Below are positions 13,201 to 23,430 of a stretch of DNA of 64,000 bases, one piece after another (position 1 is the first letter of the stretch; each line of letters begins with the position of its first letter). The notes under the pieces are model-generated. The model saw only the letters and a program-made list of their open reading frames with translations, was not told the origin of the DNA and ran no database searches. The translations under genes were made by a program, and so were the position numbers. The DNA is from Pisaster brevispinus (taxonomy: Eukaryota > Echinodermata > Asteroidea > Forcipulatida > Asteriidae): positions 3,800,001 through 3,864,000 of the forward strand of contig JAMKCF010000011.1 in the NCBI GenBank assembly GCA_023634235.1, written 5' to 3'.

Positions 13201-16200
13201 TATAGATCTGTGTGCGTGCACGCAGGTAGCCACGGTGACCAATGACTGCCTCAATGTGATCAACAACACAGCGCCTGTCATCAGGAAGCGGTCGGATCAA
13301 TTTTATAAATGCTGTTAAAAGAAATAAGAGGACCAGGTACATGTGCAACTGAAAACATATTGTATTTGGCCTGGTAACCAGTTTCAGATGAATAAGAACT
13401 TTTTGTGCTAAGCATTTTTTGGTGCTTAATTAAGCTTAACTCTTTCAGTGCCCGCGACATTTCAAAAGTTTAACCCTAAATTGCCAAACTTCAAGTGTTT
13501 TTTTATTTTATTTTCAAAATTCTGTACAAAAAGAGTTCGAAGAAAAAAAAAAACAGGTCGTACAGGAATAAAAATGGTACCATTAGAAAGAGCGAGAGCG
13601 CCCCCTTGTGATAACATGTTTACTCTACCTCGTACATGTACGGGGTTTGGCAATTTTAAGTATGAACATTGCCTCGTACATGTACGAGGTTTGCGATTTC
13701 GAACTAACAAATATACCTCGTACATGTTTGAGTTTGGCACTGAAAGAGTTAATTGAAGGCAGGGCTTGAATTTAGTGGGATAATCCACTACAAGGCTTGT
13801 AGCCCAAAACATTTAATGAGACCACTTTTTTCATATGGCCTGAATTAAAATGGGAACAATATTTCCAAACCGTATATGAACAAGGCCTGAGAGAAGAAAT
13901 CTCATTTATCTTTTGGGTAAGTATCCTTCGCTACTCAACAAAATTGAGAAGTATTTATCAGTCAACATTTGAACCTCAAAATGTTTTTCTAATATATTTC
14001 AAAGATACTATACACAGTGAGTTATTATTATTAAATTGAAAAACACAGGACTACTAGACTTATCCAGTAGCGAGTTTTTACTGGCCCGACACTAAATTCA
14101 CTGGCCTCAGGCCTGCGGTCCAGTGTAAATTTCGAGCGACGAATGACAATTTATGAAAGTTTACCAAGTACAGTTAGAAAAACACAACTTGTTCAGTTTG
14201 CGTAGTGGAAAGACAGTAACGTAAGAGTTTTTGTGAAGACATCATGTAGATGAATCTCTCTTTTGAGTATACGTGTGGTTCTGAAGGAACAGGTAGACTC
14301 CTAAAGTAGGAAAGCTAACCAGAAACCAAAGTAATGAAGCTAGACAAACACAGATTTTTATTTAAAAGCACAGAGTGTTTTTGCTTAGCAGAAACAAGGT
14401 AACCTGCCAAAATAACATACAGGTGTACAAAGTAAATCTATTTGTGACTGGTTCTCTGTGAATGTTTGGTTCGATGATACATTTGGTGAGCACTGTTTTC
14501 AGCAAAGCAGCTTACTGAAGTCTCAGACAGTCAGGTGTTCAGTTCAAATGGCTACTTGGCGGTCTGTCTTGCAATATGTGTTCAACTTAGACAACACACC
14601 ATGTAAATCATCATCAATGTTGTTTTTCTCCTACGGGTTTTAAATTTCCAATGGCAATCTCCCTCCAGGATGACAGAGAGATACACATGGATCTCTACTG
14701 AGTAATCATTAAGGGAATGGAGTCCAAAGGAGGCGTGCCAAAGTATGCTCAAAATATGGCCAATTCTTGTTGCCGATAAGTGGTGGTGAAATTTAGGGTT
14801 GTCTAGCTCCCCTGAGCAACAAAAACTCCACAGAGGGCTCACAGAAAATAAGATTTGCTTCTAAGATCTAAAAGTGCAGTGCTTTAAATTACTTTCTGTT
14901 TGTAGTGTGAACTTAAGGTTTGTCTCATTATGAGAGGATTATTGGCAGGAAAAAACTAGTTTATAAATGCTAAATCCAGACTTACAATATCTCTCTTGCT
15001 TTGTGAGAACAAAGCAAAACAAAAACATACATGCATATTTTTGATGTTTGATGTTTGAATAATTTATGACTTTAAATGTATGTAGGTTTATTATATGTGC
15101 ACGCATTAATTACTAGCCTGGGCGGCCAACGTGACTAACATACATTGTCAGCTCAGTGCCATAAGGTCATTATTTGCAATTTCATATTGTAATGATAAAA
15201 TCTAAAACGGCTACAACCCAGCCAAAAAATAATCAAACATCACAGATAAATATTTCCTCACCAAATTCATATTTATCTTTGACAAATAATTACAAAATGT
15301 ATTACCAATAAACTCAATTTAACAGGCACTTCATGAAATACAAGATACTAAACAAATTTTATGAAATTCATAAAAAATCTGTTATTGGACTTTTAAATAG
15401 GCTACTGACTGAACCCAAGCTATGTCTGCTCTTCACAGCAACTACTTTACAAAACTCCAAGGTTGAAACAAAAACTTCTCAAACCTGAAAAGCTTTTTAG
15501 ATGCAATATCTCGTAACGATTCAGCTCAGTGCTGACAACCCGTTGATGTGGTTTTTCTTAGTCAAACATTTAATTAAATATTACCCCAAATGATTAATGA
15601 CCAGGGTTATTGAGCAACTATTGAAAGCCACCGAGTGCTGCAAGCGACGTTCATGTAGCAAATTAATTCTGGCATGAGAGTTGTTACTAATGCACACTTT
15701 GTAGTTCGTTAATGGTGATACGTCAACAATCGCAAACGTTGGGCTAATCTTCCCTGGGGCTTCTTGTAAGGTCTATTAAACACACAGCAGTAAGGGGTGA
15801 AGAGTCATTGCTGTGAAAAACAAAGTCTGAAAATGGGATCCAGGTCTTAGAAGGTACTTTGAAATGATGTCATTTCCACTGTCTGGTAACCCCTGGAGTT
15901 ATAGATTCAGAGGAGCTTCTGGGAACAGTATCCTCAGTGCTACAGAAGTAGATCAGAGAGCCCGACTTATTTAATTTGGAGAAAAGTACAGCATTTTTAG
16001 TTTTTCAGGCATATTTTAAAAAGTCGGAATTCAGACATAAGTCTGAAATAGATAAATAAATAAATACAAATCAGTCTTCTACTTTTTTTGTTTTTTTGTT
16101 TTAGGGGGTGGCTTTAATTTACATTTGTAGAGGTTAGCAATGATACTCATGAACACTGACGAACAATGTATGAATGTATGCATAATGAAGATATCTATAT

Positions 16201-19200
16201 ATGACTAACTGAGACCTTTATCCATGCTACTGTATGAAGAGCTTATCAGCATGATCAGGTTTTCGTACAAAGAAGGTTGTATTATTGTCAGTCCGTGTGA
16301 AATAAATCACATCTTGAATGACTTCCTGTATCAATCTTCACGGGCAATAACATCATTCCAAAAACCACTGAATGAATTACTTCCTGCATTTCAAGGATTG
16401 GTGGTTGGTGGCAGGAAAAAAGGACAAACTACTGGTTTTATTCACGGAATTAGCATCTCATGAACAGATAATGTACGTGTTCACAACAGGAAGTTGTTTC
16501 AAATGCTCATAAAGTTCAGATGAAACTGGCCTGGGATTTCAGAGAAATGACAGTAAACTACATGTAATGTCTGGTGCCAGTTATTTAGCTAAAGTGACTG
16601 CACGTAATGTACATAGTGTACCAAGCATAGAGCAAGACCTGATATTTACAATTTCCATGAACAATGTACCAAAAAGTGGCTAGACTAATTCCCCTTGCAG
16701 CCTCGGTTTAGTAGTATTAGGCTGTTAATTTGTGGTTATGGCTACGGCTATGGCTGGATCACCATATCAACATGCATTGAAGCATAGGCTGCCCTTGGCA
16801 ACAGCCTTATCAACAGCTGCAGGCAAAGCCGCCAATTCACACACAGCCTTTTAAAAATTTCACTACTGAGGAAAAAACAGACCACACCAGGTTTGCAGAC
16901 CTTCCGTTATGTCATGGCTATCTCTGTCTTGTTCTCTAGTACTGAAGGTTTTAACTACAATTTCTCAAGTAGGAACCCAATTATTTTGTCTTTCTTACAT
17001 TTGAGCAGAAGAAAAACAAGATGGCTGCAAAATGATGAAAGTCCAGAATTCAATAGCACACTGATCATATGCCAATTTGGCTAACTGGTGAGCTGTTTTA
17101 GCGAAGACAGATTTCTCTGCACAAGGCAAATACTCTCAGTGCGTGTAGTTAAGATCTAATGTACGTACACAAACTAAACCAATTCAAATTTGACTAAATC
17201 AACTACACAAATTAAGAATATTATCGCTGAGTGATACAGAAAGCTTTTAGTGCTTTTAGCACGTCTGGGATTGTGTGCTTCTTGCAGTACTATAATCGTT
17301 GTCTTTTGTTACGTCTGAAAGGCTGAAAATTATGTTAATACTCGTCAAGGTTACTTGGTTTCAGGGCAAAATGTTTATTTAACCACCACATATATGCAAT
17401 TAAACTGAAATGTCGAGAGCAAAACACAGCAGAGACTGTCGGTTTTGTTACATGCTGGCTGGTGCATTTCCACTAGACCAATGGCCAGAGTCTAGTCATT
17501 TTACTACTGAGCCAGTACACCCCCACTGAAGCCAAACAAGTCAAAGTCTAGCATTTTGGCAAACACATTTTGGAAGATTTACCAATGTTCTCTTCAGTTG
17601 AACTTCTCAATTACAAACTTCCTCTTAAAATATCAGCATACTGTATGTGTACTAAGAACAAAACATTTTTAGTCCTTGTAAAACAAATTCTTGTACAATG
17701 AAAGTGTAAATGTTCAAGTGTCTTGAGTACCACTGGTAGATACATCACATGCTATATAAGACTCCTAGAGGAAATTTTCGTTAAAATTCAAGCTCTGATG
17801 ATGAGTGTACAATGTTGATTAACAACACTGTACTACAATAATTTAGGTACACACCCACAACGTTTAGTTGTAGAAGTGTACAAAACAAGACGACATGTTT
17901 GCATTATGCAAGGTATAAACCAGGATTTGGTAAACGGACGTCCAAATTTGCTGGAAATTTAAAAACTGGGTGTCCAAATTGTTCTCTTACAATACATAAT
18001 GTAAATGACAGATAAAACAGGGTGTCCAAAGACACCCATACACCCCTCTGGCTAACACTATGTGCACATGTTGTACAGGCCTCAGAGGCAAAGGCCTCTG
18101 TGCCCCTGGTCACTGTCTTGGTGCCCTTTGAAATGTTCCAGTTAACCCAGCACAATCTTGTACTTGCCTCATCACACAAGTACCTTTTACTACAAAGGAA
18201 AACTATAAACGTAAAGTACAGGCATGGCCATATGACGCATCACTGTAAAAAAAAAAAAAAAAAAATCAATTATATAAAAAACTCTGTTCCAACTTGGAAA
18301 GACAACAACCCCTTCATGTTCCAAGCCCCTCCCCTCGAAAACATGAGGCAAACATCCTTGAGTCAATGAACTTGTAAAAACATCTAGTTAGCTGATGCAC
18401 ACTGTATACCAGTACTAGGTCATCGGCCTAAACATCATCAGCAGTCTACATAACCAACGGGCCTAAATCATTGTAAATTCAAAATAACTGTGTACAAACT
18501 TGTATGGAGCTGCCTCTAGCTTACTGGCTAATACCAGACAATCGCTGTGGTCTAGTGGTAAGACACCTGCTCTAGAATGGCAAAGGTTGTGGGCTTGAAT
18601 CACACTCGAGTAATATATATGCCCAGGTGGATTTTTCTTTACACAGGACTCGAGAAAATACAAAGCAAACTACGGCGTTTTATACACACATGTACAATGT
18701 ACTGGTATATGGGTAAAACCAAGTGTAGTTCACAATGTAACCTGAATTGGAAACATTAACCAGCAAATGTTTTCCTAAACAAATCTGGTTGTATTCCTGA
18801 CAAAAATTTTGAAAAAGACGTTTATTTTGTAATGTAACCAATTCGTTTTACTAGCAGCTCCAAATGTGGAAATAATTTAAATAGATCCATGCACATTCAT
18901 AGCCAACACCAGAGAGAACACTTTTGGATTATTCAATCATTCAAATGTTAATAATAAGCCATTGATGCACAGTAGTACTCACTGCTGATACTAAAGACCA
19001 AACCACCGGGAAGAATGAGGGTTGAAAATGTTGCTTCTAATATACGTTATTTTGTGTGTGGAGACAACAATAAATGCGTTTTTCACCCCCGAAAATGGTA
19101 AAAAAAATTAAAAACTAATTGTACAATTTATGTACAAGTGCACTTTGTGTACTAAGTACAAGATGTTACGATTAAGTATACCAAAATAATAAACAAAAAA

Positions 19201-20749
19201 CGAAAAGACACACAAATTTGCAAAATGTTAACCCATGGTTCTTGGTTGGTAACCCTGGCTGGGTTACAATTCACATGTACTAACATGATGTACATGTACA
19301 TATTATATGCTCTCTGGCATTTGGTGTACTATGTAATTGTGTCAAAAATGTATGAACTTGCTAATTTTCTGGTAATGAAACAAGGATGCCTTATAACATG
19401 TATAAGTGAACTTAACTACTACGTCTGGATGATATGTAAACCAGAAACACAGGGTTAACCCCTACTCTTACTTGATTTTGTGTTCAGGGTTATTTTATGT
19501 GCACTACCCATCCTGGTCCATGGACCAACAGCTTTTAAAATGTCCCATCTGAAGTACGAAGCAATAGTAGCTATTATCTTGCTCGAAAGGACACAAGTGG
19601 TATGACTGGGATTCGAACCCACAACTGATCAGAAAAACCACAGCGTGAGTCCAGTGAGCTTAAACGCTCGCCCATGACACACCAGTATACTCGGCTATTT
19701 ATGGTATAGTACAGTAGTATTTCTATTTGGTAATACAGAATCTTATTACTATATTAAGTATATAGTATTTAGTACCTTCATGTAGCTCAACAAAAGAAGT
19801 GACTTGCTTTTGATGTTATTAATTTTAATAACACACACTATTAAAATAAGGGGGCAACATGACATTTCAACTTGAAGGACAGTATTTCTGGTTAACCATG
19901 GAGGAAAGAAATACACTCAAGGCATTCCCTTACAATTACATGTACATGTACATACATTATTACATTAAAGTACAGTTCAACTAAATATTTTACTTTTTTT
20001 GTCATTTTGATTCAATCGTATTTCATAGGGTCTGTCTGTCTGCTGCAGGTTTAAGAAAATTTCTTTAGACATATGTTATTGTTAGAAGTTGAACAAAGAG
20101 ATATAACGCAGAGATTGAGAAGGGATAAGTCAAATCAATTTTCTCATTATTGTTTGTAGGTTTGTAAACAAAACAAAATCAATTTACGAACGAGTATGAC
20201 AATCAAATTCAAAAACATTACTAACAAAGTAACAATCAACATTTATGATTTAAACAACATTTCAATAATTATCTTCCCATCCCCCAAACATGCCAAAGAA
20301 GAACAGTGTAACAACAGAGGAATTCCTCCACCAGGTGTAATGACTAGCCCCGGCCCCAGAAGTGGATTGACCCTTTTTATGGGGCTAAAAATTGATGACA
20401 AACAATGGCCAACAATGACACACACACACACACACACACATTGTAACTTGTAAGGGCACCCAAGTGTACTTACGATTTGACATGGTGTTTTGTTGTGGTA
20501 TCTTCCATAGCCATCGACACCGGTATTTCGGTTTTGAAACTGCTCAGACTCCGCAGCGGCGTCAGCTTCTCGGGCGACCTGACAACAAATTCAGAAAGTT
20601 TATTATTTAACGAAGTCAATTTCCACACAAGGACGTCGGTACTCCATGTGCGAAACTTCCTTTAAACATGTTAATGACATTAATAAACCGTCCGTAGACG
20701 GTAAGTTATGCACCAAATTACTAAATTATTAGTACCTGTCCGCTGCCAT
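1236..20749 (-). CDS. Hv1/TMEM266-type voltage-sensor protein, 5' part (partial gene)
   Basis: Four minus-strand exons join in phase: 20749-20736 (ATG, MAADR), 20578-20474, 5151-5024 and 1315-1236. Each has AG acceptor and GT donor sites (gtaagt after exon 2, gtaagg after exon 3, gttagt after exon 4). The product starts with about 40 hydrophilic residues. Exon 3 then encodes helix S1, ending in GELLLSYDMIQN, and exon 4 a short acidic loop (VADDDRKQ) and helix S2 ending ILAVFVLE. ELLL followed by F-x-x-E is the Hv1/TMEM266 voltage-sensor pattern (human Hv1 has AELIL and ILVFFMME). S3, S4 and the coiled coil are missing and would lie left of the window. The position matching the Hv1 selectivity Asp (D112) reads Asn, so a non-conducting TMEM266-like protein is as likely as a proton channel. 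The 15.3-kb intron 2 is full of repeats. Family call is moderate; linking exons 1-2 to S1 rests on matching phase. Confidence 0.5.
1430..1625 (-). repeat. SINE-like repeat, family D
   Basis: This segment resembles 35120-35375: both carry the words gaggaaaaccccaa, then gaaaacccac, aaaccaaatccaca or a variant, and gaggtgaaa with gccaacctg. The 35-kb copy has a ggattcgaacc box on the plus strand, which is a tRNA B-box on the minus strand. Short minus-strand ORFs in both copies are repeat sequence, not genes. Confidence 0.5.
1675..1804. mobile_element. palindromic MITE, complete copy 1
   Basis: A 130-bp near-perfect hairpin. The left arm begins GGCCGTGTCCGAAACGGCG and the right arm ends with its complement, CGTTTCGGACACGGCC. 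Inner arms carry GGCTACAGCTACGGCTAGATC and its near complement. The element is flanked by TGA on both sides (1672-1674 and 1805-1807), a 3-bp target duplication. A second complete copy lies at 28312-28440. There is no coding capacity. The 3-bp duplication suggests a PIF/Harbinger-type or similar DNA transposon. Confidence 0.8.
1805..5023. other. intron 3 of voltage-sensor gene
   Basis: No exon is supported here. The stretch holds a dispersed repeat at 4095-4345 and a short fragment (tgtagcacctta to acaaggtgc, 4668-4697) resembling the body of SINE family C. A plus-strand ORF at 4656-5045 overlaps the S1 exon in antisense and has no recognisable content. Confidence 0.5.
4095..4375. repeat. dispersed repeat E, copy 1
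   Basis: This segment is similar to 25205-25465: gagaaacg, tcagatt, ggtacccgctgtcac, tctcagcaagt, then a conserved stretch ending in ataaacatt/ataagcatt. Two diverged copies in one window indicate a dispersed repeat of about 270 bp. I do not recognise the family. Confidence 0.6.
7631..8054 (+). mobile_element. tRNA-Leu-derived SINE, family C
   Basis: The head (7631-7720) looks like a class II tRNA: GGCCGAGTGGTTAAGAGCACC is followed by GGGTTCGAATCCC and closes with an acceptor-like GTGACAC. The body carries gggacgtaaagccgttggtccc and a cap of gtagcaccttgtaaa. The 3' tail reads gcgctatataagacttcgat followed by (ATT)n to about 8054. Other copies are at 37888-38322 (minus, intron 9 of TICRR) and 19522-19682 (minus). 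The tail resembles LINE 3' ends with ATT repeats. Confidence 0.8.
11205..11292 (-). repeat. SINE family A, partial, inverted
   Basis: Minus-strand copy of the element at 11406: gtgggattcgaacccacgacc is the complement of its B-box, and ctttcccgagctctgtgaaa matches its tail. Together the two copies form a large inverted repeat around 11.2-11.5 kb. Confidence 0.65.
11406..11566 (+). mobile_element. tRNA-derived SINE, family A
   Basis: The head contains TGGTCTAGTGGTAAGACA (A-box-like) and GTGGGTTCGAATCCCAC (T arm) and is followed by ctcgggaaagcactgagcatacagtgcttgatacacatcgg. The acceptor stem is imperfect and the anticodon arm is poorly paired, so this is a SINE and not a working tRNA gene. Other copies: 18543-18725 (plus), 41910-42250 (minus, interrupted) and the inverted tail pair at 34335-34527. 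Confidence 0.7.
11890..11965. repeat. short direct repeat of 11296-11352
   Basis: The words ggtgtaagggaaa, attcttcatcccgatgcaaa and tattacatctatta occur here and at 11296-11352, about 600 bp apart. The copy at 11296 is attached to the inverted SINE-A fragment, so a composite or duplicated repeat is likely. Confidence 0.55.
12480..12645 (+). mobile_element. tRNA-derived SINE, family B
   Basis: The head TAGCTCAGTTGGTAAAGCACC plus GGTTCAAGTCC is preceded by the family body (gtgccagtc, cccgaacaaagaaattgacaaaa, gagactgccaacatt). The same body and head recur at 33775-33948, 40600-40835, 55060-55420 (and its duplicate) and 57270-57492, and in reverse at 21190-21590. Confidence 0.7.
13440..13748. 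mobile_element. piggyBac-like MITE with TTAA target site
   Basis: TTAA (13436-13439 and 13749-13752) flanks a 309-bp element with perfect 13-bp terminal inverted repeats, CTCTTTCAGTGCC and GGCACTGAAAGAG. TTAA duplication with CYCTTT termini is typical of piggyBac-type elements. Inside, an 18-bp perfect palindrome CCTCGTACATGTACGAGG (13672-13689) is repeated in variant form near 13629 and 13717. ORFs on both strands are short and look non-coding, so it is non-autonomous. Confidence 0.8.
16722..16852. repeat. hairpin MITE, degenerate copy
   Basis: GGCTGT and ggttatggctacggctatggctgga on the left face gctgcaggcaaagccgcc and ACAGCC on the right. The GGCTAYGGCTACGGCT arm is shared with the elements at 1675, 28312, 30090 and 41246. 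Inner sequence (gcatgcattgaagcatag-like) resembles the 41246 copy more than the 1675 copy. Confidence 0.55.
18543..18725 (+). mobile_element. SINE family A copy
   Basis: gtggtctagtggtaagacacctgctctag and gggcttgaatcacactcgag match the head at 11406. The tail (caggactcgagaaaa, atatgggtaaaac) matches the family tail with more divergence. Confidence 0.6.
19522..19682 (-). mobile_element. SINE family C copy, partial
   Basis: On the minus strand the head reads ggcgagcgtttaagctcac, then tgtgggttcgaatcccagtc, followed by the body words ccactagggacat-like and ggaccatgg. It corresponds to the head and inner body of 7631-8054 without the ATT tail. Confidence 0.6.
20418..20440. repeat. AC dinucleotide microsatellite
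   Basis: About 11 uninterrupted AC units lie just downstream of exon 2 of the voltage-sensor gene on the minus strand. Confidence 0.95.
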
Positions 20750-21186
20750 TTTGAACTTTATCGACTTGCGCATGCGCTTAAGGTCACCACTTGTTCGCTT
20801 TAAATAAGGGTGATTCTATTTATTTGAGGGGCGTCGTGGTAAAAAGTATGAGATACTTCATGTGCTCAATCACATGGGCGTCCGTGAGGACTCAGGGATA
20901 GGGGGCAAAGGTGTTGATTTGCACGAAAATTTATAAATAAAAACACGAGTACCGATTTCTCATACTGGATAAAAACGTCTTTTTTGCTTTCTGTGGCCTT
21001 TTTGTTTTCTTGCTGTGTCAGCCGCGGCAGAGTCCAGTCTGTTTTGCTCATGGAGGTAGGAATATTCCATGGTTTATTTTTTTGCTCGATATCATTTTGG
21101 GAGGGCTGTTGCGTGCGCCTAAGAACAGTTGGAGTTAGACTTGGTTCAAGTCGGGTCTCTTGCCAACCGCGTCAACGCCTTTATAT

Positions 21187-21590
21187 TTCTCAAGTAATAA
21201 ACCACAAGGGAAACTGACTGGGTAAATTTTTTAATAATTTGGGTTTGAACAAAGAAAAATTTACTGGAGCGGGACTTGAAGCAACGACCTCCGGATTAAC
21301 GTACCGCCGGCGCTCTATACTAACTGAGCTATCCAGCACTGTGTTGGCGGTCTCCCTATTATAGTCAATATCTTTGTTCGGAGGTGCCAGTCAGAAGCCA
21401 TTCAACCGTTAGCTGCCGTGTAGCCAGGGATCACACCCAAGTTTACGATACAACCTGGGAAGCGGCAGCCACGGGATCACCTGAAGGGGATGCGACTTTT
21501 TAATAATAAATATCAAGTAATAAACCACAAGGGAAACTGACTGGGTAATTTTTTTTTATAATTTGGGTTTGAAAAAAGGAAAATTGACCG
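21187..21590 (-). mobile_element. SINE family B copy with duplicated flank
   Basis: The minus-strand head ggatagctcagttagtatagagc is preceded by the family body (caacctgggaagcggcagcc and related words on the plus strand). The end motif accacaagggaaactgactgggta occurs twice, at 21200 and 21525, in direct orientation at both sides of the element. This may be a composite of two copies. Confidence 0.6.
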
Positions 21591-22760
21591 GACCTTTATA
21601 TTTCTTAATATTCGTACCGTTTTTCCTAATTGGTTTCGAATATAATACATTTCAAATAAACTCTTCCTTGTCTAGACATAACGTATGGCCTAGTCTTGAT
21701 TGGCGACGCTAGTTTTTGTACTATTCGCCGGTAGAGGGCATCGGAGAGACTGGGCAAGTCCACTAATTTGGTTGAACTGTCCTGGCTGGTGTTTGATCAT
21801 GATTTTGATCATGGAGGAATTTAAAGACTGTATAATATGCAGATTGCAGAATCTCTACTCTCACGTTTTGAGACCGAAAAGTGTAGCTTTGTGGCTCGGG
21901 GTTGAGATAGCTAGCCACTCCGTTTTCCGGTGTGTATACTTAACATGAAACTCATTTAACTTTATGGATGCCTAACGTAAATCAGACGCGGATCCGGGGT
22001 GGGGGGGGGGGTCCAGGGGTACCCCCTCGACTATAAATATTGTTTTATTTATTTTATCTTGTATCTTTTCCTTTTTTAAACTACACTGTTTGGTTGGCGC
22101 AAGCTCTTGTCTATACAAACGAACAGTTGACACATTTTGACTGCTTTGACCACGACTCCAACAGGTGATCCCCGGCGTGTTCACCCCCCCCCCCCAAAAA
22201 AAAGGCGAAGCCAAGGGGAACTAGAATTCTCAGTGAATTACCGAGAGTGAGTAGCACAGATGAGAAAACAAGTAAAAGCAGTCAGTATTTGTTTTTCAAC
22301 ACCCGAACATAATTGTGCCAAGACATTTATGTATTAAGAAGAAGCTTAGTTGTTGCTATGGGTTTAGTACACTGGTTGCTATGGGATACTACATCAGTTG
22401 CTACGGGTGTAGTACATTTGCTGCGTCATGGCGCATTAGCGCGGCTTTCTAGTAAAATAAAACACTAAGGGGTGGGTGTTATATTTTGATCGATATTTTC
22501 ACCTCCTGGTATATAATTATTTTGATACAATTGTATTTTGGGTGGACCCCCATGGTAAAGTTCCTGGATCTGCACCTAAGTATGTAATGTAGGCGTATAA
22601 CTCCCAATTTATTATTTAATTAAAATGTCATTGGACATTAGTTGTCATGTGAGCCCATCGTGTTTATTTTTAGCTGGGCCTATATTCAAATAACTACAAC
22701 TTCGTGTGGCGCCCGCCGTGCATTGAGTGACTCTGGTGCCCGGCCATCAACAGCACTATA

Positions 22761-22888
22761 GGCCTTTTCGAAACTAGGGCTTAAATTTAGGCTCCGCTAT
22801 AGATTTGGGTAATAACGTGCGATTTCAAATACGGGGCTTCAAAACAGACAAACGGAGCCCAAGTCAAAGCCGTGGGTTTCGAAAAGGG
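22761..22888. repeat. imperfect hairpin, MITE-like
   Basis: ggccttttcgaaact and taggctccg on the left face cggagccc and ggtttcgaaaaggg on the right, about 128 bp overall. No clear target duplication was seen. Confidence 0.5.
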
Positions 22889-23430
22889 TCAACTCATAGT
22901 TTTAAAGGTTTATTGGTGACTAAAGAGGGCGCTAGTACACTAGCTGGTATTTTTTGTCAGGCTGTCTCTAGCTCCACGGTGTCGGTACAGAAAGTCTGAG
23001 TGGATGGACCCATGGATCTGTGACTCGTGAGTAAAGTTCAACAATTGAAACAGCACCATCTGACCATTATACATCCATGGAGTTTATTGCTCCATGATAA
23101 CCATGGATGGAGAGAAACGAGGGTCCACCTATCCATGGAGGGAGGTAGAAATTAAACCTCCCTGACATCTGACCGGGGGGGCGGGGCTGTGTATATGCCC
23201 CCTAGCAAAGTCGCCTCCTCACTCACTTACAAACTTTCCCCTCACAAAGTCGCCCACTGACAGAGTGTTACTGTTATTACTATTAGTGTTTTTTTGCCTG
23301 GACACAAATAATTAACTCATTATTTCAATAAATCAAAACCCACAAACTTGTATTTTGGCTAACTATATATTACTCATTACTGTACTATTTAATTAACTAA
23401 TAACTGTTTGAATTATATTTGTTCTCAAAG

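Larger units (their letters stand above)
5152..20473. other. 15.3-kb intron 2 of voltage-sensor gene
   Basis: No further exon is needed, because exon 2 (phase 2) splices in frame directly to the S1 exon. The intron holds a SINE-C copy (7631-8054), SINE-A copies (about 11.2, 11.4 and 18.5 kb), a SINE-B copy (12.5 kb), a TTAA MITE (13440-13748), fragments of the AGCTGCTTAAGC hairpin family (about 10.3-10.5 kb and near 14.4 kb), a GTT-repeat at 7098-7115 and a poly-A run near 18247. The rest is unremarkable AT-rich DNA. Confidence 0.5.
20750..23430. other. intergenic region between voltage-sensor and THEM4-like genes
   Basis: The stretch holds the presumed promoter of the minus-strand voltage-sensor gene directly above 20749, a SINE-B element (21190-21590), a G-run at 22001-22012, a hairpin (22761-22888) and, probably, the unrecognised first exon of the THEM4-like gene. 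An ATGGAG followed by gtagga at 21050 could be a tiny first exon, but its phase does not fit the next exon. Confidence 0.4.

Noticed and set aside
13180..13306. Candidate minus-strand exon (FIKLIRPLPDDRRCVVDH...) with a good acceptor
   Set aside because: No donor gives a phase compatible with the voltage-sensor exons, and the frame entered from exon 2 hits a stop. Kept only as a note.
14645..14808. Candidate minus-strand exon (GELDNPKFHHHL...)
   Set aside because: Splice sites are plausible but the phase does not fit the neighbouring exons and no domain is recognisable.
21700..21948. 82-codon plus-strand ORF as first exon of the THEM4-like gene
   Set aside because: It lacks a donor that would join in phase to 23431 and its composition does not resemble a targeting peptide.
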